Source: CAZPMT01 sp964587655
GTDB lineage: Bacteria; Hydrogenedentota; Hydrogenedentia; Hydrogenedentales; SLHB01
Direction of reading: 5' to 3'
NCBI GenBank assembly: GCA_964587655.1
Contig: CAZPMT010000093.1
Coordinates: forward strand, 1 to 21,776
Length of the DNA stretch: 21,776 nucleotides
Below the pieces are notes generated by a model. It did no database searches. It was given only the letters and a program-made list of their open reading frames with translations, and had not been told where the DNA came from. Below, one piece after another: positions 9,801 through 15,379 of this stretch (position 1 is its first letter; every line of letters begins with the position of its first letter). The translations under genes and the position numbers were made by a program.

Positions 9801-12800
9801 GCCAGGATTACGAGTGCGAGGACGATGGCGGCGACGGTTGGCTCCACCCACATGGATCGGAAATGGCCCCGCAGATCGGTGCGCGCGGCTAACTCGGCTT
9901 CGCTGGAGGTCGTCCACTCCAGAAGTTTGCGGCGCTTCCAGACAACCCGCGTCAGCGTGCGCGCAATCGAGTCGAGGCTGACGTATGCATCGTACGGGAT
10001 AAGCGCCAGCGCGAAGATGATTTGCCCCACCTGCCGGACGATTCCCGGTACGAGGGCGCGAAGATGCATCCACCACGGCAGGTCCCGCGGTTTGTGCACC
10101 AAGTCACCCGCCGCCGAGAGAAGCGGGGGGAAGACCAGGACCGCGACGACGAGAAGCGTTGCCCCTGCCGACAACCATAGCCATGGCAGCAGCCATGCGA
10201 ATACGAGCACCAGAAGCATCGCCGGCGGCACGAGGCTGCGGCGAAGATTATCGAAGATCTTCCACCTGGAGAGGCCCGAAATCGGGTTTGGACTCCACCT
10301 GCCATCCTGTCCCGGCACGCGCGGCAGCAGCCACCATGCGATCTGCCAGTCGCCGCGGATCCAGCGGCGGCGGCGGCTCACATCCGAGAAATACCTGTAC
10401 GGGTGATCCTCGTAGACCTCAACGTCGCTGAGCAACGCCGAACGGGCGTAAGCGCCCTCCAACAGGTCATGGCTCAGGATGGTATTGTCGGGAAGGCAAG
10501 CGCATGTCCGGTGAAATGCGTCGACGTCGTAGATTCCCTTCCCGATGAAAGACCCTTCGCCGAAAAGATCCTGGTAAATGTCGGAAACCGCCCGCGTGTA
10601 CGGGTCCAAGCCGCTGTCGGCGGCAAACAGCCGTACATACCAGGATCGCGACGCGCTCGGAAGGCTGATTCCCACTCGGGGCTGAATGATGCCGTAGCCG
10701 TCGATAACCCGTCGTCGCCGCTTGTCAAAGACAGGCCGGTTGAGCGGATGGCTCATTGCCTCAACCAACTCGCGTGCCGCGTCGCGCGGAAGCTCTGTGT
10801 CCGTGTCGAGCGTTATGACGTACCGGACTTGAGGCAAAACGCTACATTCGCCGACAATCTCTTGAAAGCAATCCTTAGACCCGCCGCGCAAGAGTGCGGT
10901 GAACTCTTTCAGCTTCCCCCTCTTGCGTTCGTAGCCCATCCACACGCGGTCCGGCGCGTTCCATCGACGCGGGCGGTGGAACAGAAAGAAGATGTAGGGC
11001 CCGTCGTGCTTGTATTTGTGGTTTAGGGACTCAATTCCCTCGCTGGCTTGCCGGACGAGTTCATCGTCCCCCGGCATCACCGCCTGCGGCGCATCTCTGA
11101 GATCGGTGAGCAACGCGAAGTGCAGGTTAGGGTCGCGGTTTGCCAGGTAGCGGATTTCCAGTTGTTCCAGGAGATCGTCTGTTGCCGCCCCGTTGAGGAG
11201 CATCGTGGGAACGACGACCATCGTCCGGTGCTCCGGCGGGATGCCGAGCCGGAAGTCCATCCGGGGCAACGGCCGCGGCCCGATGTACACCGTTACCATC
11301 CAGTTGACGACGCTGACGGCGAATTGCGCCACGCACATCAGGACAGGCGCCGACAGCAAGGCCAGTATCCATCGCGGCAGCCCGCCCAGAGCCGCCCAAT
11401 CGAGCAGCACCATCGTAATGAACGCCGTCAATAACACGATGCCCGACAGGTAGAAGAACAAAGGATAGCGCCGAACGCCCTTTCCGAACGCCCCCCGCGG
11501 CGACCTCCTCACACCCGCCGCCTGCTCCAACGCCTTGCGCCCCTTGTCGGCAAGATAGTATCCAACGTGCGCCTTTCGACAGTCCCCCAAGTCGGCGGAC
11601 GCCGCCTCGGCGAGCCCGATTGCCTTCTGCGCGACCTCATTCTCTGAGAGTTGGCTGCGCTTGGCGATATCCTCCGCCGCGTGACGGTAGAGGTCCCGCG
11701 TGGCGAAATCCATGTTGGCGTACACACCAGACGGATCGCCGCGGAGCGTCTGCTCAACGGTGCTCTGGCTCTCGACGAAGTCTCGCCAGTCGGTCAGACT
11801 GAGCAATCGGAGGCTTGTGATGGTGTTGCCAATCGAGACTTGGTCGATCGCCTGCGCCTGGCTTTCCATCTTAACGAGATGTGCGATATTCAACCCCTGT
11901 TCGGAGACGCGGTGCTCGAGCCAGCTCAGGGCGAACGCAAAGTGAGGACTCTGCCCGTGCAGGTGCCGGGTCAACTCCGCCAGGAAAGCGCTGGACAACG
12001 GCGGATTCGCCCGCGCCATGTCTGCCAGCACGAGAATCAGGTCGGAGGGATTCTGCTCGACAACGCTCACCATCCGTTCGGCCCAATCGGTGGCCAGTCC
12101 TCGGTCGCGCAGGCTCGCGGCCAGGCGGACGGCCACGCGCCGCAGGTTCTCGATCAGCCCCAGCCGAAGCATGATCGGGACTGCCCAAAGCTCTCCCAGC
12201 GTCAAGGTCTCGATGGCCTGGTAGGAAGCGACGAACGCGTTGAGGCTTGCAGCATCCACACTGCCGTCCACGTGTGAGATCAGCTCCATCGCGATGCTGT
12301 AGACCCGTGGGTAACCCGCCACCGGGCCTTTCGACAACCGGGGCAAGCCCTTGCTGTAAGACGGGGGGAAATGGCGGCGGGCGGTGCGGATCTGTTCCTC
12401 GATCACGTAGAAATTGTCCAGCAGCCATTCCGCCGCGGGCACAATCCCGCGATCCTTCTCCACAGCCGCTGTAACCAGGTCGTACGCGCGGACCAGTATC
12501 CGCTTGTTATCCTCCAGCCTCGGGATGAGCCGATCGGCTGCGACTCCCGTCGCGAGTTCGTGCAGCCCCGCCAATACCTTGGCGTGATGCTCCAACTGGT
12601 TAACGCTGTAAAGCTCGGCACGGAACGGTTGCTCATCCGCCAGCGGCTGCAATTGATCATCGCCGCCAACGGTCTGATACCAGTTCACCAGCCGTTCCAG
12701 CCGCTGCTTGATTCCAGGAGGAGGACCGAGCAATGCAGTCACCTTTCCGTTCGTTTCGATCCGCGGCACTGAGGCTGCCGACACATGCGATCCGATTCGG

Positions 12801-12817
12801 CCTAAGGAGGAAGGCAA
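3881..12817 (-). CDS. ndvB: Cyclic beta-1,2-glucan synthase, NdvB/ChvB type (GT84 plus GH94 regions)
   Basis: This 2978-residue protein is close to rhizobial NdvB in length and layout. It polymerises beta-1,2-glucan from UDP-glucose at the inner membrane and cyclises it, usually for the periplasm (family knowledge). Seen here: membrane segments about 450-510; a glycosyltransferase domain with DTDTELP near 670 and RRRRWIRGD near 816; further membrane segments about 860-1030; a glycoamylase-like region about 1055-1630 starting RTWGYFETFVTPQENWLPPDN; two carbohydrate-phosphorylase-type beta-sandwich regions near 1690 and 2180; and a C-terminal alpha/alpha barrel with YGFRDQLQD and GDWNDGMN near 2660, holding the likely catalytic Asp of GH94. 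The start is uncertain: TTG at 12817 gives the longest frame and has no clear Shine-Dalgarno sequence, while in-frame GTG codons lie within about 30 residues. The frame is intact. A 48-bp tandem duplication lies in the linker near 2135-2165. Confidence 0.93.
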   Translation of the reverse strand: MPSSLGRIGSHVSAASVPRIETNGKVTALLGPPPGIKQRLERLVNWYQTVGGDDQLQPLADEQPFRAELYSVNQLEHHAKVLAGLHELATGVAADRLIPRLEDNKRILVRAYDLVTAAVEKDRGIVPAAEWLLDNFYVIEEQIRTARRHFPPSYSKGLPRLSKGPVAGYPRVYSIAMELISHVDGSVDAASLNAFVASYQAIETLTLGELWAVPIMLRLGLIENLRRVAVRLAASLRDRGLATDWAERMVSVVEQNPSDLILVLADMARANPPLSSAFLAELTRHLHGQSPHFAFALSWLEHRVSEQGLNIAHLVKMESQAQAIDQVSIGNTITSLRLLSLTDWRDFVESQSTVEQTLRGDPSGVYANMDFATRDLYRHAAEDIAKRSQLSENEVAQKAIGLAEAASADLGDCRKAHVGYYLADKGRKALEQAAGVRRSPRGAFGKGVRRYPLFFYLSGIVLLTAFITMVLLDWAALGGLPRWILALLSAPVLMCVAQFAVSVVNWMVTVYIGPRPLPRMDFRLGIPPEHRTMVVVPTMLLNGAATDDLLEQLEIRYLANRDPNLHFALLTDLRDAPQAVMPGDDELVRQASEGIESLNHKYKHDGPYIFFLFHRPRRWNAPDRVWMGYERKRGKLKEFTALLRGGSKDCFQEIVGECSVLPQVRYVITLDTDTELPRDAARELVEAMSHPLNRPVFDKRRRRVIDGYGIIQPRVGISLPSASRSWYVRLFAADSGLDPYTRAVSDIYQDLFGEGSFIGKGIYDVDAFHRTCACLPDNTILSHDLLEGAYARSALLSDVEVYEDHPYRYFSDVSRRRRWIRGDWQIAWWLLPRVPGQDGRWSPNPISGLSRWKIFDNLRRSLVPPAMLLVLVFAWLLPWLWLSAGATLLVVAVLVFPPLLSAAGDLVHKPRDLPWWMHLRALVPGIVRQVGQIIFALALIPYDAYVSLDSIARTLTRVVWKRRKLLEWTTSSEAELAARTDLRGHFRSMWVEPTVAAIVLALVILARRECIPVSAPFLGLWLASPVIAWWLSRPIPTREPQLSEGQIVFLRKLARRTWGYFETFVTPQENWLPPDNFQEHPALNIASRTSPTNIGVTLLSNLSAYDFGYCSAAQLLQRTEKTLLTMGRLERHRGHFYNWYDTHSLEALPPRYVSTIDSGNLAGHLLVLRSGLLELIDAKILPLRVFDGVQDTARVLLDVVRGLIGALEPGLDLPPAREALHKVERLETELRNPPSALGASILLLQRLADWASDLDQINGLDRESQTWARALERCAVDHRDDIAHLAPWALLPPPPEGLWQHGNRLDELHELLGRLEDVPTLRQVAALKQSLLPLLDGILAGFRKADCGGAVSLENSDASAWLTSLRGAILDASRYALERIREIEAAADHCGEFSDMDFSFLFDESRDLLSIGYNAGDHRMDTGFYDLLASEARLASFYAISQGQLGQEHWFALGRLLTTSRGAPALLSWSGSMFEYLMPLLVMPTYENTLLNQTYRAVVRRQIEYGKQRGVPWGISESGFNAWDAHLDYQYRAFGVPGLGLKRGLAEDLVVAPYATVMALMVAPEAACRNLERLTAEGRQGPYGFYEAIDYTPSRLPLGVGSATVRSFMTHHEGMSLLSLAYLLLDRPMQRRFQADLTLQATGLLLQERIPKTTGPIFPHAVEANVTRAASAESEGTVRVLTDPSSPVPEVHLLSNGRYHVMVSSAGGGYSRWRDLAVTRWREDPTRDCWGTFCYVRDLNSGRFWSIGYQPTLQASKSYEAIFAQGKAEFHRWDDDIETHTEISVSPEDDIELRRITITNRSDRPRTIEVTSYAEVVLAPAGQDLAHPAFSNLFVQTELVRSQQAILCTRRPRSAEERSPWMVHLMTVQGEASGEISFETDRTKFVGRGRTLAAPAAMAGGGLLSDSEGSVLDPVASIRHAVRIQPNEKARIDLVTGVAETREAAAALVDKYHDPRLADRVFDLAWTHSNAELHHLNVVEAEAQIYGRLAGSVIYPTPRYRSSSSILARNRRGQSGLWGYGISGDLPIVLVRIRDRDKLDLVRQAVQAHAYWRMKGLEVDLVIWNEDDSVYRQELHNTIMGLIAASSEAVMVDKPGGVFLRRAEQIAEEDRALLQAVARVVLVDDAGTLPEQVERRRRVQAPMAVLKRVERRGQVQAPIAILKPVRRQATTATAEAPYYDLAFFNGIGGFTRDGREYIMILRPGENTPAPWVNVIANPQFGTVVSESGGVYTWAENSHDFRLTPWSNDPVSGGGGEALYIRDEETGRVWSPSPQPARGAMAYVARHGFGYSIFEYQEDGVASELTMYVATDARVKFARLKIANRSGRRRRFSVTAYWELVLGESRDKTLMHVVTEIDPITGAIFARNAYNLEFGGWVVFADTSETARTITADRTEFLGRNGTPANPAALNRIRLSGRVGAGLDPCAAIQVPVDLDDGQEKEIVFTLGAAESEEQARQIIQQTRGVSGAQRALEDVWDYWSRTLGVLYVDTPDPAVNFLANGWLIYQTLSCRMWARTGFYQSGGAYGFRDQLQDAMALLHAEPLMLRAHLLLAAARQFHDGDVQHWWHPPSGRGVRTHCSDDYLWLPYATCRYVNATGDTSVLEEPVPFLNGRPLRPEEDSYYDLPQVSDEVETLYEHCVRAINNGLRFGVHGLPLMGSGDWNDGMNLVGELGKGESVWLGFFLYDVLTRFAEQARRRDDTAFADKCLAEAGRLRLHIEDTAWDGQWYRRAFFDNGEPLGSAENPECQIDSIPQSWSVLSRAGERGRTRSAMDSVDRRLVRRDAQLVQLFAPPFDKSELNPGYIKGYIPGVRENGGQYTHAAIWAAMAFADMGDSKRAWELFSLLNPIAHGESPEHMQIYKVEPYVMAADVYAAPPHTGRGGWTWYTGSSGWMYRLITESLLGLQLQAGILRFAPCLPPQWQAFKINYRNRETFYHITVRNAGGGKSVNRVLLDGAEQPDKTVHLIDDRNRHDVEVEVD
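6325..6420 (-). repeat. 2 x 48 bp tandem repeat inside the glucan synthase gene
   Basis: Units 6325-6372 and 6373-6420 encode VERRGQVQAPIAILKP and VERRRRVQAPMAVLKR. The unit is 16 codons, so the frame is kept. It sits in a linker just before the second beta-sandwich region, where extra charged sequence should be tolerated. It looks like recent slippage or duplication. Confidence 0.8.
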
Positions 12818-12873
12818 ACGGCGCAGAGGGGAAGAGGCGCCTGTTCTACCTGAGTCTTCAGTCAGCGAATCCG

Positions 12874-12879
12874 ATTATA
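12874..12879 (-). promoter_or_regulatory. Candidate -10 box of the glucan synthase promoter
   Basis: On the minus strand this reads TATAAT, a perfect sigma-70 -10 hexamer. It would start transcription near 12867, about 50 nt before the TTG at 12817. No good -35 hexamer lies 16-18 bp upstream, so it may need an activator. Confidence 0.4.
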
Positions 12880-12968
12880 CGCCGTCAGTGAGGCAGAAGC
12901 TATGCCAGAATAGCCAGACATCACTTTGTCTTCGAGTCTTGCCGCTCTTGGTTGTTTCGCCATGAATC

Positions 12969-13154
12969 GTGAGCCGCATTCTCATGGACAACGGTCTTGT
13001 CGTATGTGCGACCTCTGTCCACCTGGTCGCGACTCACAACTCAATGCCGGTAAAGCACCCGGCAAAACGCTATTTGCGACTTGGGATCGGCTCGCTGGTC
13101 GCTATACTGGCATTTGGTATCGGCATTGTGGGACTGATCTTGATCGCGCATTGA
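12969..13154 (+). CDS. Possible small single-span membrane protein
   Basis: This is a 61-codon frame, or 36 codons from an inner ATG at 13044. Its last part, LGIGSLVAILAFGIGIVGLI, is a clear hydrophobic span preceded by basic residues (KHPAKRYLR). That layout, positive side followed by one membrane helix, is typical of real small membrane proteins. Against it, there is no convincing Shine-Dalgarno sequence before either start, and the first half overlaps the 68-nt repeat. A competing frame (12926-13261) covers the same bases. It would be divergent from the glucan synthase gene. I give it low confidence and no function. Confidence 0.3.
   Translation: MSRILMDNGLVVCATSVHLVATHNSMPVKHPAKRYLRLGIGSLVAILAFGIGIVGLILIAH
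13001..13068 (+). repeat. 68-nt degenerate repeat, copy 2
   Basis: Partner of 3635-3702, aligned without gaps at 51 of 68 positions. This copy contains a perfect 6-bp stem, TGCCGG-TAAAGCAC-CCGGCA (13045-13064), which is degraded in copy 1. Shared orientation and position around the glucan synthase gene suggest either a dispersed element or duplication linked to arrival of that gene. Confidence 0.65.
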
Positions 13155-13428
13155 GGTCGGACGATTCTGGTTGTGCCTCCCGAAAAATCGCACTCATTGC
13201 TTGTCAACGACTCACGGAGGATGGCGTAGTTCGAGGAATGCGCCGAGATCAATCTCCGTAGGTGCTTCTTTACCGACTATAAGGTCGACGCCCTGTACGC
13301 CACCCGCAGTGATTTTCAGTAGTGTAACGGTAGTGTAAACGCCGATCACGAGAGGTGTGCGGCCTCAGCGCCGTCACAAGCGAAGACGCCATGACCGCCG
13401 AATAGCACGTTGCCCAGACAGAACGAGA

Positions 13429-13468
13429 GCCGTTGTCGACGCCTTGTTTGTGAGGCGTTTACAACGGC
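13429..13468 (-). terminator. Hairpin downstream of the small Trp-rich gene
   Basis: GCCGTTGTCGACGCCT and AGGCGTTTACAACGGC form a 16-bp stem with two mismatches and an 8-nt loop. It begins 27 nt after the stop codon of the 57-residue gene, where a terminator would be expected. No long U-run follows on either strand, so it may be a weak terminator or a 3' stabilising hairpin. Confidence 0.5.
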
Positions 13469-13495
13469 TCCACTTCTTTGCTCGCAGCTTTTCCG

Positions 13496-13669
13496 TTACA
13501 TCCAGCCCATGTAGATCGGGATGTACGTGACTTTGTCTCCGTTTTCCTGGGCTACCGCGTCCGTTTCTTCTTTGGAACCAAGCGGGCCGACTACGGCCGG
13601 GAAGGACTGTCCGTAGGCAACGCTTGACGGCATGGGTGCGTACCAGGGGTTCCACGAAAACCACAACAT
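13496..13669 (-). CDS. Small Trp-rich protein (57 aa), unknown function
   Basis: The ATG at 13669 is preceded by AAGGAGGT with an 8-nt spacer, a near-perfect Shine-Dalgarno sequence and one of the two best in the window, which argues strongly for a real gene. The protein starts MLWFSWNPWYAPMPSS, with three Trp in nine residues, and ends YIPIYMGWM. Between these lies a hydrophilic acidic segment (GSKEETDAVAQENGDK). There is no clear signal peptide or full membrane helix; the aromatic ends might sit at a membrane surface or in a complex. A longer frame to 13738 exists but lacks this ribosome binding site. A hairpin follows 27 nt after the stop, so it is probably a single-gene unit. I recognise no family. 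Confidence 0.62.
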   Translation of the reverse strand: MLWFSWNPWYAPMPSSVAYGQSFPAVVGPLGSKEETDAVAQENGDKVTYIPIYMGWM

Positions 13670-13882
13670 GGCAAACACCTCCTTAGTGCCGGAACCTGTT
13701 GACCGCTCTCTCAAGACTTGAACCATTTTCGAGTCCATTGGTGCGTCTTTACACGGAATATGCGCACTTAATTCCTGGAGCGGCTGGAAAGTTCCATATG
13801 TGTGGCTTCGACGAGGATTGGCGGACGTACGGTTCTTCCTCGATATGATGTCTCTCAGATCTTGCGAAAGAATCGCAGAATG

Positions 13883-13969
13883 GCGTCATTCCCGCGAAAG
13901 CGGGAATCCAGAACACACGCGTCACCCCGCGACCTCTGGACTGGATTCCCGCTTTCGCGGGAATGACGC
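13883..13969. repeat. REP-type palindrome, two exact 29-nt inverted arms
   Basis: Arm 13883-13911 contains CATTCCCGCGAAAGCGGGAA. It is the exact reverse complement of arm 13941-13969, with a 29-nt spacer. Each arm also has its own CCCGC-GAAA-GCGGG hairpin. This sequence belongs to a very widespread class of intergenic REP/RAYT-linked palindromes. Translated, it gives the familiar false peptides VIPAKAGIQ and WIPAFAGMT. It may terminate or insulate transcription between its neighbours. Confidence 0.9.
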
Positions 13970-13999
13970 GGCGTTCTAGGCTCGTTGAAAAGATGGGCG

Positions 14000-14031
14000 T
14001 ATTGCTACGGCATTTCCTCACAAGCTCTCAG
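14000..14031 (-). repeat. 3'-end element, copy 1 (after the glycosidase-like gene)
   Basis: On the minus strand this 32-nt stretch starts CTGAGAGCTTGTGAGG, 5 nt after the stop codon at 14037. It matches 16882-16917 at 31 of 32 positions apart from a 4-nt gap (CACA missing here). The missing bases remove the stem that the other copy can form. Confidence 0.75.
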
Positions 14032-14036
14032 ATTCC

Positions 14037-15278
14037 TCACGGCAGCAGGAACAGCAGGCCTTCTCCGGCGTCGAGCGAGATCTGGAGTCCGGGCATGTCA
14101 GGGCTGACGTCGATTACGGGATCTTCTTTGCCCGTCTTGGCGGAAACGAGGATGACTTTGTCCGGGACTGCGTCAAACTCTACCGTCGGCCATGCCGCAT
14201 AGTCGTGGCGGTAGTTGTTCAGGAACACGGCGCGTCGTCCGTCTGCGTGTTTGAACGTGCCGGCGAGGTAGTCGTTGGCCGGATCCACAGACACACGGGT
14301 GATGTTCTTGATGGGCGTTCCGGCGAGCTTCTTCACGACCGCGGCCTCGTCATCCTCGGGTTTGATCCGGACGACGCCCGTGCTGGCCAGCTTCATCAGC
14401 ACCGGTCCGAGGTTCTTGAGGGCGAAGTTCAGGCGTTGCGCCTCGTCGTAGTGGCGCGTGCGGCGGCCGTCGCGCGCAATGATTGCGCCGCCCTTCGGGA
14501 ACTCGCCGCCGGAAGGCGTGTAGTAGCAGAAGTAGAGGACGCCTTTCGCGCCGTACGCGACGGAGGTGTAGACCTGCCAGCGGATCTGCGATTCCGTCGG
14601 GTCGGCCTGCGGACCGTACGGCATGCAGTTGAAGAAGTTCCAGAACGGGATGTTTTTCTCGAGCGAATACTTCCGCATCACCTCGAGGTTGACGCAATAA
14701 CCGTCGCGCCCGTCCTCGCCCGGTTTCATGACGGGGTAGTAGTCCATGCAGAGGACGTCGGGTATGACCTGCTCCAAATACTTGCTGACGTATTCGTCGT
14801 AATCCTTCGCGCCGAGCTGCTGCGCGTTCGCGTAGTTCGGGAAGAGGTTGATATAGGCGAGCTTTCCGGGCCGGGCCTTGCGGATCGCGTCCGTCTTCTC
14901 GCGCAACGCCGGGAAGTCGGCGACCGCCGGCTCGTCGCGGAGCGCATACCCCCAGCAGGCCGGTCCGTCAGGCAATCTGTCCGCAGGAAGGTCCGCGGGC
15001 CACACCACCACGGCCTTCATGTCATGTTTCCGGCAGAGTTCCAATTGTTGCTTGATCGTCTCGACCGTTGGCGCGCCAAAACCGCTCAGCACCATCGAGA
15101 AATGGGCGTCGGCGATCTCCTTGTACCGTGCCTCGATATTTGCGTCCGCCGGCGGGTCCACCCAGAAACTCACCACGAACCGGTCCTGCACAAACCGAGG
15201 CGGGTCCTGTCCCCACGCGCCGATACAAACCGCCGCCGCGAACGTGCACGCTGCAACCCTCATCCATCCTGACATCAT
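14037..15278 (-). CDS. Secreted TIM-barrel glycosidase-like protein
   Basis: The protein is 413 residues from the ATG at 15278; a second ATG follows directly. AAGGAGGT at 15290-15283 sits 4 nt (7 nt to the second ATG) upstream and fixes the start, although the frame stays open further up. Residues 1-24 form a signal peptide (MRVAACTFAAAVCIGAWGQ), so it is exported. The body has barrel-like features of clan A glycoside hydrolases: WGYALRDEPAVADF with a conserved-looking Glu, DVLCMDYYP, and QVYTSVAYGAKGVLYFCYY. The C-terminal part (about 330-413) looks like a beta-sandwich. It resembles GH42-like or uncharacterised secreted hydrolase-like proteins; substrate and true catalytic residues are not assigned. 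It diverges from the phosphohexomutase gene, with 101 bp between them and a TATAAT on its strand at 15310-15305. Confidence 0.75.
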   Translation of the reverse strand: MMSGWMRVAACTFAAAVCIGAWGQDPPRFVQDRFVVSFWVDPPADANIEARYKEIADAHFSMVLSGFGAPTVETIKQQLELCRKHDMKAVVVWPADLPADRLPDGPACWGYALRDEPAVADFPALREKTDAIRKARPGKLAYINLFPNYANAQQLGAKDYDEYVSKYLEQVIPDVLCMDYYPVMKPGEDGRDGYCVNLEVMRKYSLEKNIPFWNFFNCMPYGPQADPTESQIRWQVYTSVAYGAKGVLYFCYYTPSGGEFPKGGAIIARDGRRTRHYDEAQRLNFALKNLGPVLMKLASTGVVRIKPEDDEAAVVKKLAGTPIKNITRVSVDPANDYLAGTFKHADGRRAVFLNNYRHDYAAWPTVEFDAVPDKVILVSAKTGKEDPVIDVSPDMPGLQISLDAGEGLLFLLP

Positions 15279-15304
15279 GTGCACCTCCTTGTTCGATGCT
15301 CGCA

Positions 15305-15310
15305 ATTATA
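15305..15310 (-). promoter_or_regulatory. Candidate -10 box of the glycosidase-like gene
   Basis: TATAAT on the minus strand, 27 nt upstream of the ATG at 15278. It would start transcription close to 15298, leaving a leader of about 20 nt that just contains the Shine-Dalgarno sequence. The -35 region is poor. Confidence 0.5.
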
Positions 15311-15341
15311 CCTGATGAGGAATACAGAATAGAGAATGCCG

Positions 15342-15370
15342 TTGACAGGGGCCGGTATCGAGCCTATTAT
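15342..15370 (+). promoter_or_regulatory. Strong sigma-70 promoter of the phosphohexomutase gene
   Basis: TTGACA (15342-15347), a 17-bp spacer, then TATTAT (15365-15370): a consensus -35 and a one-mismatch -10 at ideal spacing. Initiation is expected at about 15376-15378, only 2-4 nt before the ATG at 15380. The transcript would therefore be leaderless or nearly so, which agrees with the absence of a Shine-Dalgarno sequence. Confidence 0.75.
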
Positions 15371-15379
15371 GGGACATGA

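Larger units (their letters stand above)
12818..13495. other. Long intergenic region between glucan synthase and the small Trp-rich gene
   Basis: About 680 bp without a confident gene. It holds the presumed glucan synthase promoter, the second copy of the 68-nt repeat (13001-13068), a possible small membrane ORF (12969-13154) and a hairpin (13429-13468). The part 13155-13428 shows no recognisable gene or RNA; a short doublet AGTGTAACGG/AGTGTAAACG lies near 13319-13340. Confidence 0.6.
13670..14036. other. Intergenic region with REP palindrome and 3' element
   Basis: These 367 bp lie between the 5' end of the small Trp-rich gene and the 3' end of the glycosidase-like gene. They contain the 13883-13969 palindrome and the 14000-14031 element that follows the glycosidase-like gene. 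The presumed promoter of the small gene must lie in 13680-13870, but I see no convincing hexamer pair there. Confidence 0.6.

Noticed and set aside
12926..13261. 111-codon plus-strand frame with CxxC-like SCRMCDLCPP, similar to a frame in the first 68-nt repeat
   Set aside because: The similarity between copies is fully explained by the shared DNA repeat; there is no ribosome binding site and composition is not protein-like after the repeat.
13749..14021. 90-codon minus-strand frame with VIPAKAGIQ and WIPAFAGMT
   Set aside because: It is translation of the REP palindrome; these peptides are a well-known artefact and there is no ribosome binding site.
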